Assembly (NCBI GenBank): GCA_023055505.1
Contig: JALIRH010000074.1
Span: forward strand, 467,001 to 531,000
Source: Callipepla californica brunnescens
Taxonomy: Eukaryota > Chordata > Aves > Galliformes > Odontophoridae
Length of the DNA stretch: 64,000 nt
Reading direction: 5' to 3'
Below the pieces are notes generated by a model. The model did no database searches, was not told where the DNA came from, and was given only the letters and a program-made list of their open reading frames with translations. Positions within the stretch are counted from its first letter, which is position 1. The number at the start of each line of letters is the position of its first letter. Positions 44,905 to 56,696 of the stretch are shown piece after piece. The position numbers were made by a program, and so were the translations under genes.

Positions 44905-47900
44905 TTGGCCGTCTGCTCCGGTCTTCTGACTTTTCTCACTGACACAAAATAATACAGACCTTGTTGCAGACTAATAGGGAAAGCTCTTAATACTAGAAAA
45001 AGAGCTCATTGTCTGCATAGTGCATGCTCCAGAAAGAATATTTAGTATTTGATTAAGGATTACGTTCTTACAGAAGATTATTTCCCCCCCCTTTTGTCAT
45101 GTATTTTGTTGTTCAGGACTTTTCCTCCCTTATCATTTCACTTTTCCACACAACACTGAGCTCTTTGCTTGGAAGTCGGGAGGAATGCTATGTGGCCTTT
45201 CTTTAGGTGATTCGTATTCAGTAGATCCTCCCTCAGTGTCCTGTTATATTCAGCCTGAGACACTTGTCACAAGTCACCCAACAGATTAAGAGAGAAAACT
45301 TTGAGTTGCTCAGAATTTCCTAACCATATGCTTAGCCTTAAAGGATGTGTTAAGTATCAGGTGATTCAAATTGAAAACCTCAGCAGCTTCATAATCTCCT
45401 GGTCTCTACAGTCACTCCAGCTACTGATGCCAGAAGCAGAAGCTCTAGGACAGACTCATTGTTATGAGCACTCTGTACGCCTTACCACTGCTGCTTTAGG
45501 AGCAAAGATCCAAAAAGAAAAGCTTTCAGTCATTTCTTTCCTGTCATGCAGTAAGTACCTTGAAAATAATTATACCCCTTTACTGGAAACATTTGGCGTA
45601 AGTGCTGCTGCTCCACCATTAACATTTTCTACAGTTTCTCACCAGACTGCCAGTTCTTTTTTTATTACTGTCTTGTTAGTGTGATGAAATGATGACATTC
45701 TTCTATCCTTGCTGTAGGTGCAGCCAAATGGCATAAGAACATTAGTCTACAGAAGTAACTGAACAAAAGACTGAAATGGCCAATTGATAACAGCATCTGC
45801 CTTGTATTATCCTGTGGAGACTGGCCACGCATGCCCCACAGTCTCTCAAGATTTTGCACATAGAATGTGAGGAGGCATGATTCTGTTTTAACTAAATCCA
45901 AGTACAGTTCTCCAAAATATGACTTATTCTGCAAGGCCTCTCACTTCATCTCTTTCCAAAATTTCAAACGTTTCTGCTGTTTGGATATCAGGTCTTTGGC
46001 AAAACTGTCTGTCTTTAACGGGCCTCTGAACAGAGGACAATCTATATAATTGATGGCGGATCTTAAGCTGTATTTGCTTATTGCCATCAGAGAAACATGC
46101 AGCAAATACCATGGAACTTTGAAAGGGCCTGTCTTGGACGGTGCAGATCTGGATCTTACCTTCTACAGCAGTTGGTCTTTTATCTGTAAACTGTTCTTAC
46201 CCATAAATTCCAAGTTTTTCTTGACTTTGAAATGGTTGGTGCCTACTTTGTCTTGGACTTCATCCCCTTTGAACTAAGCACAAATGACTGAACATCTCTT
46301 AGTGCGGCTGTATGTCTCTGCATTAGCTGGCTCAAGCAAATGTGATGCTATTTAATCACTGTTAGGAAACAAAAAGTCATTTTGCCATCTAAAATGACTG
46401 TGTATCTTTTGCCCTTCTGTGGCTTACTCGCTTTTCTGATCAAAAGCACATTGTACTAGAATGTGAAGGCACCTGCAGTGTTCCTTTATGCTTCTATTAG
46501 TTCAGTGTTTTCTGGCTCTTTATTCTTACTCTAACACAGATACTTATATTAGAAAAACCAGAAACCTACAAAAGATGTATAACTTGCTTTATACTGCTCA
46601 GCTTTTGTCTCTTCTCTATTGTTTTTCTTTATCTTCTCTCATGTTCTAGATTTGTCCAATTTAAACTGCATGCCCTTAGGGCAGGACACATCTTGGTGTG
46701 CATTAATTAATGTTTGAACCTTTCTATTCACTGCAGCATGTCAAGCACATCCTCTACTGGCTGGCTGAGACCTGATGAGCAGTAGGAAGGTTATAAAGCA
46801 CTGTTTGAAATGGGTCTCTGTGTAGTCATTAAAGTGCATTGTCTGTCTATCTGCCTATCTCCTTCCTTGCTGTTTTTTTTTCCTTCAGTTCTCCTTGACC
46901 CAAAATTACACTCTCATTTTCCATCAATTTTCTCTCCTCTTTACCTGGCCAACTTCCTAATTTAATTCTGCAACAAAATATTCAGTAGAACAGAGGCACA
47001 ATTATGCTTCTCATTTGAATCAGGTCTAGTACGCTAAGGGCCAGTACCACATCTCCCTCTTTATGTGATGTGGATGAAGGAAAGAAAGATGGATTTTTGC
47101 GCTAGCTTCTCTTATTCACAGTAGTTTTCCATAGTGACCACTTCTGCCCTGCAGATCCTCTCTTAAAGGATTTCTTCTCAAGAAAGTGTTGTGTTGGGAC
47201 TGCTAGATACTTTACATTCCTATTGTTGGCACTTCAGAAATGGACCTGGGATGGTACTTTCCTGCACCTCTGTTTGCTGTGAGCAATGTCTGGTTTGCAG
47301 AAGCTTTCTTCCTCCTGTCTGGCATTTATTTTCATGTCTTTCTCTGAATGTGTTTTTGGTTATTCTGTTTGTGTTTTCCAGTCATCACAAACTTTCTGCT
47401 TTCCTATAGTTGTCAGGCACTTTCCTACTCTCCTGTATAAATGTACAATCTTAAGAGTGGGTTTAAAGTGTTGAAAACTGCAGCAGTGAAAAATATTTTT
47501 CTGTCTTGAAGGCATTTTTGAAAGACTACATGGAAGTAAGTATCCTGTAAAACTGTACCAATAATTGCATTATGCAAAGTAGCTGTGTGTTTTGATTTGT
47601 GAAGAGGAAAGAGTCACAGTAAGAGATGCCCAGTGTAGCTGCCTGGTGGGTTTTGTTAGCTAAGTCTACTGCACTATTTTGACGTTAGCCTAGCTAAATG
47701 TTATCACTGAAGCCTATGTGCTTTTGATAAAGTGTCTTGGAGAGAGTGATGTTTTAATTGCCCTCTTGCTTGTTTGGTACTTTGGCCAGCTATTGGCGAT
47801 GGGAGTCAAAGGTACCGATTTGCCAGTAGTGATGCAATTGACAGCAGTAGAATTCTGGACGTCTGGAGAGGAAGTAAAATTGCGTTTCCTGTACTCAGGA

Positions 47901-49475
47901 GTGTGGGTGGGGGTAAAAGACTTAATTTGAAATTAAACCTCAAAATTTTATGTAGGAAGTTGTCTCCTATCTGCATGTTAAATTCACTTGATCCATATCT
48001 GCAAACACCCTCATGTGACTGTCTGCTTCTCTAATATACTACAGTCAGGCCTCTATTTAAGAAACATTTTAAAAGCAGAATCGCTCCCTAGCCTTATGGG
48101 TGCCTATTTTCCCCCCAGATTGGCAGCCACTAAGCTGCTGTGGGGTAATGCCATTCTACTACTACCAAGCTATTTGATGTTCCTGCTCGAGCTAAAGCTC
48201 AGGGCTCTTAAACAAGGTTTCTGAAATGCAACAGGAAAATGCATGTCTTTTGAATAGAACGCAATTTCCATTCCCTACATCCAAAAGGATGAGAGCAGAG
48301 AGCTAAGTACAGTATTGTGGCTACTTTGAGAAGGTATGAATGAATACAGAGTGAGGGTAAGAGGGCTATTATGTGTGCTAAGACATGGTCACCTGAAGCA
48401 GCTAGCTTTACTTGAGCACAGAACTGTGGAAGAATAGATGCTTGGTGAGTGATCCACACAAGGGATGGGGGGAGTGGATCTGTTTGAGGCTCCTCACTCT
48501 GAAATCTCAGATTGGTTCCTGAAGTACTCCAGCCCCACGTTCCTTGTTTCCTCAGCATCATGTGCATTCCGTGGACAGCCTGAATGCCCAGCTTGTCATG
48601 GAAGCTTCTGGTCAGAAGCCTCAATGGTCAGAAATACAATGCTAAGTGGGAACTGAGTCGCTCCTGAGGAAAGGGTGAGGATGAGGATGCTCATTGTGCT
48701 CCTTACCAGATGTGCAAAATCCTTTGGGAATCTTTACCATCAAATGTGTGGATGTCGAGTGCTGCTGTGTTTTCTTTATTCACAACATTGTTGGTGCCTG
48801 GTAGGTGCACTTCCTTACTCCTCTGCTCTGCGTTTTCTTGCAGACATTGATGAACTGCTAAATGTCAGAGAATGGGTTTATTTCTGTTAATTTCTACAGA
48901 ATTCCCTCTTCTGCCATCATCTGAGAATGAAATCTAGCCATTAGATTTTATGAGAATAACGATAAATTGAGTCTTTTAAAATTTGAGCCAGTAGATGTCA
49001 GCAGTTCCTTTTCAAACGGCTTTGGGAACGCAGCAGTAAATGAATTGACTTGCTCGCATCCAAACTTATATGATATCAAATATTTACCCCCCAGACCAGG
49101 AGCTGCATAAAATACAGCCAGCAAACGAGCACGAACATCCTCCTCCTAGTTACCTGTGAAAGTGGCATTAAGAAATTCTTGACAGCAATAATGTATTAAA
49201 TACAGTCTGTTGTAAAGATACATACAGAGATAATCTTTGACGAGGCCACTGCATGACATACCTCTATGAATGTTAAAACTCTGGCATATTTCTTTTTATA
49301 TGTGGGGGCAGAGCTCTTACATTATTGTGTTTTATCATGAGAAGTGCAGCAGTCCTGCTGTGTCTTACAGCCGATGGAAGAGGAGGCAGCTGTTGGCCTG
49401 CAGTTGGATATATATTTTGTTCACACCAAAATTACAAGACTATGGGCTGTGGCCTTCTAATGGCAATGTTTTTAT
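44905..49475. other. Gene-free interval
   Basis: This is intergenic sequence with no recognised exon or RNA gene. A 138-codon open frame on the - strand (48208-48624) has no recognisable domain and no supporting signals. The G+C content is slightly higher between about 47.7 and 48.7 kb. Confidence 0.5.
48988..49001 (+). promoter_or_regulatory. Candidate CTCF site (forward strand)
   Basis: CCAGTAGATGTCAG matches CCASYAGRKGGCRS at 13 of 14 positions. It lies 500 nt upstream of the candidate conserved element at 49.48-49.85 kb. Confidence 0.3.
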
Positions 49476-49479
49476 ATTT

Positions 49480-49840
49480 GACATTTCTATATTTTTTTAG
49501 GAGCGTGAAGATTGCGTTAAATGGTTCCTTTCTGTTCCTCTGTAAATCAAGATCAGTTTCACCGAAATTGATGGCCACTGTAAAAGCAGCACAGGGGGAT
49601 AAAAATAAAGCACATGATGCCCTCATTGGCAGCTTTTGGCCTGCGCTGTTAGCTGTGCTTAAATTAACATCCTTATCCTGGTCCACTCCTTTGACCTTGA
49701 GCCAATATCAAAAGGGTTTGCAATGCTTTCTGAAGAGGGTTCGTTTCTTTTGGCTTCTGAGTCAGCAGGGGGAGCTCACACCCATTTGGTTCAATTAGTC
49801 AAATATTGGTTATTAAAGATGCTTTAAACTAGGCCATTTT
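49480..49840. promoter_or_regulatory. Candidate conserved noncoding element
   Basis: This is a low-repeat, high-complexity segment. It contains GGGGATAAAAATAAAGC, CCTTTGACCTTGAGCC (nuclear-receptor-like TGACCTTGA), TCAGCAGGGGGAGC (CTCF-like, 49762-49775) and CAATTAGTCAAATATTGG. A long open + strand frame crosses it (49325-49798), but it lacks any recognisable domain. Dense distinct motifs without simple sequence suggest selection. Alignment is required to confirm. Confidence 0.3.
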
Positions 49841-49843
49841 ATT

Positions 49844-49896
49844 TACACACGCGCACACGCACGCCCGCCCACACACCTCCTTGTATATATGTATAT
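49844..49896 (+). repeat. CA/CG-rich and TA microsatellite
   Basis: Interrupted ACACACGCGCACACGCACGC passes into a short TATATATGTATAT run. Alternating purine-pyrimidine sequence of this kind can form Z-DNA. Confidence 0.8.
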
Positions 49897-49899
49897 GGA

Positions 49900-52800
49900 A
49901 TTCACAGAGCTTATAATCTATACCTCAGCAGACTGTTTAAAAAGTCTCATTACCACGTTTACCATATCCTCGTCGCAGATAGCAGTTCTTATTAAAAAGA
50001 AGGGTCAGATGAACGAATGTTTAAAAACAGTCCTATAAAATGATTCTCTTTTATTATCTCAAGGTGGGTGGAGGGCAAGAAGGTTTCCCTACAGCTCTAC
50101 AGGAGCTGATGCTCAGCTGAAGAAATGCTGTGAGCTGTGAGTGAGCCTGGATCTAAGGCAGCTGGATGCTTTGGCAGCAGTCATTAAGAAAGGAGTTAAA
50201 ACTAGGCTGTTGTCAGTTCTTTAACGTGCAAATACTAAAAGCAACATTTTTTCTTTCTTAAATTTATTGGGAAAAGATACAGTCTGATTCATCTGACTGC
50301 CTTTGTGCAAAGCTGCTTCGTTTTTGTTCTGTGAATAAAAATGAGACTTCTACTGTATGTTCACAGTATTTTCAAGAATATCATTTGGGTATGTTAGTGC
50401 AAGTCGGAGAGCCTGTGGAAGTTCTTTCCTACTGAAGTTTTGTGTTAAATGCTATCTCTTTATTTAATTATGCATATATCCTGATATTTAGAGGAGTAGA
50501 ACTACTGTATGTAGGAGAAATACAATTTTATGTACAGATCACGAGACGTTTTAGCTAAATAAAAGAATAGTAATTCTTGGTGGCAGGGGACAGTGAAGTG
50601 ACTTGCCCAAGGTCACGAAGCAGTAAGACAACAGGGCTGGGAATAGACACCCTATCTCCTCCGGATTCTGTGTGGTGCCATGTCTTTGCCTTGGGCAAGC
50701 AGAGAGATTTTCTATTTTCTGATGGCCTTTAAGTTTTCAGATGTTTGTTAAGGTATCATGTATTATTTCCCCAGATACTTTTTCATTGTAACTGAGAATG
50801 TTTTAACTTGTTGATTGTATTGATTTTTGATGTGGAAATAGCAGGCTGCTCCATTTCAAGCTAAATTTCAAGGGCATGAAGATTGTTAGAATGGAAAAGC
50901 CACTTAGCTCAACACGCTTGTTCCCTTTATTTTTATCTCACTCAGGCATAGAAAGAGCCCGAGAGGTCCTAGCCCTATCTTCTCTATCCTGGATGGAATC
51001 CCACTTACTTTAGGTGCTGGAAGAACTGGGAGGAAAAAGCAAATGTAATCTGCAGTATAAGCAGATATGTAGCTGGCTGTGCTTGTGGTAGGGATATCCG
51101 AGAGCACAGCAAGCACATTCAGCCTCCACATTCAGCAGTGTTCTGGCAGGTGCTGCTGCACCGCTTCAAAGTCCTCTGAATCGGTGACAAATGGTGACTG
51201 TCCCTCTGATGGTCCTGCTGGTACCTCGCTAAGCAACAGCAGCCTTAGGTGCTTTGCATCTTCTCAACTCTGAATGCGTTTCTCTATCCTATATCACCAC
51301 CTACATTTATATGTTATTGTTTTTATCTGTTATTTATTATTTTTATTTTTATTTTTTCTGAAACTGTAACCCTAAACTAGGGTTAAGACTTTTAGGAATT
51401 GTCCTTAAATCCTTTTCCTGTGGTATGCTGTATAATTTTTCCATTTAGTATGGATTTCTTGTTTGGGTCAATTGCTCCTAGTCCTATTTCCTCACAGTCA
51501 TCTACATCTGATATACATTTCCCTTTACTGGCCCAGTCATCTCCCTAGGAAAGTCGTTCCCTGATTGTGACAGGCATGAGCCAACGCTCTGCGACAACGT
51601 TCTCATTGTTTGCACTGAATTTGGAACCTGACGCTAAGGATGAAAGCCTTTGTCAGCTTTACAGGTTAGTGAACAGCTTTCATACAGACCTTAGGTTCCT
51701 GGGTGGAGAGGGAGAAAGCACTTGCTTCTGTTATCGTGGTGCATTTCTGTATCACTGCTTATACTCTGCTGTAGAAGCTTCAGTGTTTTTTTTTTTCCTT
51801 TCTTCTGAAGCTTTTGCAATAGCTTTTCCACACACCCCGTTCCTGAATCCACAGGAAGAATCACTATTGTAAACACAGAGCTTTGCTCTGTATGTTTGCA
51901 GGTTACCCCAAGTAGCAGAGCCACTGCAGCTCTGCTGCGCTTCTGGAGCTCTCAGCCTGCGGAGGGCAGTGTTTTTCAGCTACAAATTTGATCCGCATCT
52001 TAAACGTAGGAGAGTGTTATAAGTGCTTAACTGGCTCAGGTTCTGCCGATCTCCAGCTGCTTCCGATGAACCTGTGACGATGGAGAGGGTTTTATTTTAT
52101 GATTGTGGAGCAGAGTGAAGGAGTGTGGCAGGTGAAGGAGCAACTGTATCTAGCATAGGCACATATTCTAATGTTTTTTTTTTTTTTTCCCCAATGTGTG
52201 TAATTTTAATGCATTGCCATGGCATTTAAAATGTGGAGTTAGGGGGAAAAAGAATAATAATAAAAAAAAGTGGTAGTGATGAGGACTGTACCATTTGCAC
52301 CCCCTTCTTCCCAGTGCCCATCAGCAAATTGTTAAACCACTGGCAGCTGCCGTGTGGCAAAATGATGCTGCTTAGGGTAGCTCTCTCTTTGGCGCAGGAT
52401 TGAGTGATATTGGGGAAGACATGAAATTAAAAAGATCTCGTTAAAAATTGACTGCTGATTACTCACTTCCATAAATACACTGGAACACAAGAAATTTATT
52501 GCACTTGGATGTATTTGCAAGCTGCTTGTTGAAAATGGACACAAATACACTCTGAGTAATTCACTTCTGCTTCTTGATTGGCAGGCAATTTCTCTATGGT
52601 TCTACTGAAAAACAAGGCTAGATTTTTCAGTAGGATAGATGTCAGAGCTTTGTTTTCACTCTTTCTATAATGGTTAAGAAAATCTGAAAACACAAGAGAA
52701 CTGAAGAGAGACATTCTACTGTAAAATGCAACACTGTTGTACTTTTCAACAAATGAAGGGTATAGAAGATGTTGGTCTGGATGCTATAACTCACAGAGCA

Positions 52801-53480
52801 GACTGAATTTTCATAAGCAGTCCGAGTGAGAGAAGTGTAGCAATACAGACTAAAATAGTCTAGGTAGAATTCCTTCTTCACTGTTAAGTAGAAATAATAG
52901 ATATCTATAGAACAAAGACATCACATTTCAAATCCTTTTGGAAGTACAGAAGAAAGATAATAAGGTCTTAGCGAAACAAACAAGCAACAAAACCACAGGG
53001 TAGGAAGTCTGGTGTTTTTTTCTTCCCTAAAACGTGATGCTATTCTTCTTGAATGTACTAACCAAAATTTGACCACAAGCAGGAAATGAAAGAAGTTATC
53101 TCTCATATAGTGTGTATAAAATACACTAAAATAAAAGAAACCGACAGAAACCAAATTAGAGAGTGATGTGAAGCCTTCTGATATCACACAAGGCATCATT
53201 TAAAAACAAAATCTAACATGGGTCTGTAATAGACCACACAGTAGTCGGAAAAAAAGCTCAAATTTATGCTTTCCAGCTGCCATGTTCCTATCTGCTTTGT
53301 CATTACTTGGAATGCTAAAATCCTTTGTTTTCTTTTTTTTAAAGAATACACTGAGTTTCTTTTGTGCTCGTATAAAATTGTATATAATTTTTTTTACCTG
53401 AATTATAATTTGTATTATGCCTGGAATTTAAGTACAATCTCTATAGGGTTGCTATACATAGATAATATGGATCTGTAAAT
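49900..53480. other. Gene-free interval containing one SINE remnant
   Basis: Apart from MIR-like copy B, this is AT-rich unique sequence with T runs (51788-51799, 52175-52188) and no recognised exon or RNA gene. Confidence 0.5.
50580..50690 (+). mobile_element. MIR-like SINE remnant, copy B
   Basis: AAGTGACTTGCCCAAGGTCA is an excellent match to the conserved core of MIR-family SINEs. It is followed by a degraded AGCAGTAAG...CAGGGCTGGGAATAGA, corresponding to the next part of the consensus. It is the best preserved of the four copies seen here. Confidence 0.7.
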
Positions 53481-53483
53481 GAG

Positions 53484-53585
53484 GGCAAGGAAGTCTGAGT
53501 GTTAAGGACAAAGTCACATAAGTCATGCAGGCAGTGACAGAACTGGGAACAGAACAAGTGGAGCTGCATGCTCAGTCCTTTCACA
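53484..53585 (+). mobile_element. MIR-like SINE remnant, copy C
   Basis: AAGTCACATAAGTCATGCAG, then GTGACAGAACTGGGAACAGA parallels the core 'AAGGTCACACAGCTAGTAAG' and 'GTGGCAGAGCTGGGATTAGA' of MIR/CORE-SINEs. The part before the core is poorly preserved. Confidence 0.55.
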
Positions 53586-53939
53586 CTTGGAACAAACTGT
53601 TCCACTTACAGGCAGGGGAGGAGACTGCTACTGAAGTGGCTTACTAGAAGTTATAGGCACTGAGTGCAACTCTGCTAACAGCAGAAGAAGTTGGTGTTTT
53701 ACCTATTCCATGTGTGAAGAGGTTTTATTTAGAAAGCGCTCTCTCTGATTTCATCCATGTTTCACTGCTCTGAGGGGAAGTAAAGGTGGGAATGATATGT
53801 CCAATAGCTGCCATGACCCTGAAATGAAGTTCATTTCTTCAGTGCAGCAGGTACCTTTTCAAAGCTCTGTTAAAATACAGAAGTAGAGAAGATACATTTC
53901 TTCCAGATTTCAGGGACGTCATCTGATATTTATTAATGA

Positions 53940-54330
53940 CTTAAAAATTTGCTTCTTCCTCTATGTGATTTAAAGTGTTTGTGCAATTGAAGTTTTAAAA
54001 TTTGTTTTAAATCTTCTGCAAATTATGACTCCAACAGCAAATTTATTTTCCATTTGACCCGTAATGTCAGATATCATTGCACTGAGTCATGCGCTGCATC
54101 CAAGCAAAGAAGACAAATTCTGGCTCCTTATTTTTCATTGACATTGTTTAAGTGCAATAATTTTCAGCAGCTCGGTGATGCTGTTTGTAATACTGAATGA
54201 TATTTGAAAGATAGCTCAGTATCTCACATCCTGTTAGATCCCATGCGAATTGAACAGTTTCACATTGCATTTAAAAGAAATATAAAATCTAATGTGATGC
54301 ACTATACAAAAATCCAAGAGTAAACAAAAT
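53940..54330. other. Candidate conserved noncoding stretch
   Basis: This segment has no simple repeats and is dense in words such as TGCAAATTATGAC, CATTGACATTG, GTGCAATAATTTTC and TGAGTCATGC (AP-1/NRL-like), between two SINE remnants. It gives the impression of an enhancer-type element. Nothing else supports it. Confidence 0.22.
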
Positions 54331-54362
54331 GTTATTGTATAGGAATGATTGCAGATATCCAC

Positions 54363-54470
54363 GTTTTACAGACTGGGAAACCAAGGCATATTGGGATTAT
54401 TTGCTGAAGATCACAGTGAGTTAGACCAGAAGAGAAATCTCACCTTCCAGTGCTTCTTCCAACCACTGAT
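54363..54470 (+). mobile_element. MIR-like SINE remnant, copy D
   Basis: TTTTACAGACTGGGAAACCA, then AGGCATATTGGGATTATTTG and GAAGATCACAGTGAGTTAGA follow the MIR order (TTTTACAGATGAGGAAACTG, AGGCACAGAGAGGTTAAGT, AAGGTCACACAGCTAGTAAG). It is diverged but colinear. Confidence 0.55.
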
Positions 54471-55968
54471 ACCTGCAGGCCTTTGTAATGATTTGGATAG
54501 GCGTGTGCCCATTTAGGATCTGGCCTTGGTATAAGCATTAATCTCAGAGGCTGAAATTTGATACTTTAGTCCTCATTATGCCTTTGGCAGGCTGTGTGTC
54601 ACGTGGCAGAGCACTTCACTTCCATAGAAGTCATTTTTTTCCATCTGTTATAAACTGCAGTTAATAATGGTTACCCAGTGTCATGACATGTATGAATTAC
54701 ATGGAAAAAATCTGAAACAAATGCCAGGTGGTATTACTAATTGTTAGGCTTTTATTTTAATTATTGCTTGGATGTTCGTAGAAAATACTTCAAGCTAGGG
54801 GAGAAAAGCACTTCTGTTAACAGAATAAAGCAAATGGGAAAAGGTTCATTGCAATTTGACAAATTAAAGGTGCATTGCTAAAATGGTGTGGTAGCCAACT
54901 GTTCTATTACCATTCTGAATGTTTATGTGTAAGTATATAAATGGCTACATTACAGAAACCTGGAATTTCATATAATCTACATGTGATCTTCCATTCAAAT
55001 GAAAATGAGACTAAAGCAGGAAAAAATACAGTTTTATTGTGCTTTTTTTCCTGGACTTCATTCTGTCTCCAGGAAAACTGAGCCAATGGCAAGAGCTACC
55101 AAAACAGGTGCATGCTATATTATATCATATAATATTGAAGAGGTCAGAGAACAGACAAGAATGATTCCTTGCTGAAGGATAAATACTCTTGATCTGCCAA
55201 GGCAGTGCTTCATCCTCTTTCTTGCCTTAGGAATTGACTCCTAATAGGTGAAAAAATTTATTGTATTTTTTAAACTGGATCCTACACGATCAACTGTATC
55301 CTGTTTGTGAACTGTTGTATTAGGAATTAAACTGATCAACATCTGAAAGAATTAGGAGGTTAGAACCTGGGAGCAAGACTAGGACATTCAGCTCAGTTCA
55401 GTATCATGTTAGGATCTGCACAGAGAGAAACGGGGTGCTATTTATAAGTACCTAACTATTCTGGGACTGGTATGATTTCATTGTTTTCCCTGAAAGAAAA
55501 AGCTTGTGCATAAGTCAGTTAACTCAGGGAAATTTGCATCCCAAAATCTTTTATATGTGAATGTCGATCGTAGTTCTACTCTTGGTCTTTTAAAAGTACC
55601 ACAGAAAGCAAATAAGTTATATGCCTTTCCTGTGGCACTTTGGAAAGTTGAAAATCATATTCACTTATACTCAAGATGTAATTTGTTGCAACAAAGAGAG
55701 AAATTATAGTGATACTGTTTCTGAGCAGCTCCTGGGGCAGAAAAAAGGATTTCCCTGCCTTTCTAAAGAAATTTGCCTTTTCCATCATTGCTCAGTAGTT
55801 TTGTGTGTACCAGAGAAGAGGATTCCTGGCTTATCAGTTTCACTAGAGCAAGTTGTTCAGAATGAGAGAGCAGACTGTCAGTGGACTTACTCACTTTCTT
55901 CAGTGAGCATAAACAGAAGTGAACCCTTGACAGTAATTTGAGAGTGATGGTTAATGTCTCTGATGATG

Positions 55969-56013
55969 GTATGAGGCTGACTTACCAATGCTGTAATTGT
56001 ATGAGGCTGACTT
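55969..56013 (+). repeat. 15-bp direct repeat with 30-bp period
   Basis: GTATGAGGCTGACTT occurs at 55969-55983 and again, exactly, at 55999-56013. The intervening 15 nt do not match the rest, so this is a spaced duplication. Confidence 0.85.
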
Positions 56014-56614
56014 GTTTCTGGATCATTTTCTAAACGTCATTAAAGGATTACTGGGGCATCTTGTTGTGCTTATGTTCTGCTGGAAGCTTCTGTGAGATGC
56101 TTTCTTAGTAAATGTTTGAAGCCTCTTACCTATTCTGCTATTGTCTAGAGTGCTGATTGTCTTGATCTGAGATAAGGAACAGATGAATGAATTCTCAGAA
56201 AAGAGGAGGACTCAGTGCTTCAGAGAGAGCAGCATTTATTTGGAAGGAGAATGAGGGAAAGGTAGCCAAAAAAAGAAGAAAAGGGAGAGCAGTCCAAACA
56301 ATCAAGTGGGAGACCTTTCAATAGCAAGGTCTCACTGAGCTTTGAAGACCATCAAAGAAAGGACTCTGCTGAACACATGGAATTTCGGACAGGGACCTGA
56401 GCTGATAAGCCCCTGCTTGGAGCTTTAACTTACACAGTTTAAATTTCCTTGGAGACAGCTATCAAGAAATGTATATGAAGCAATGACAGCAGTGACCTGA
56501 GTCTGCTGTTGATGCCAGGGTTCAGGTACTGTCAAGGTCAATGTCTGCATGAGGTTATTCATCCCATAAATTCTAATTTTCTGAAGGCAGCTTTAACTTA
56601 CGTGTTTGACTTTT

Positions 56615-56696
56615 ATACATATATATAGATAATACATATATACATTCACCAAAATGAGCACACATACATATATATGTATATATATATATATATATC
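56615..56696 (+). repeat. TA/CA-rich compound microsatellite
   Basis: Several TATATA and CATATA runs are separated by a short unique part, ending in an uninterrupted stretch of about nine TA units. The self-complementary sequence could extrude a cruciform. Confidence 0.85.

Noticed and set aside
48208..48624. 138-codon - strand ORF in the desert
   Set aside because: There is no recognisable domain, no flanking splice sites or poly(A) context, and neighbouring sequence is noncoding. The length is reachable by chance in 64 kb scanned in six frames.
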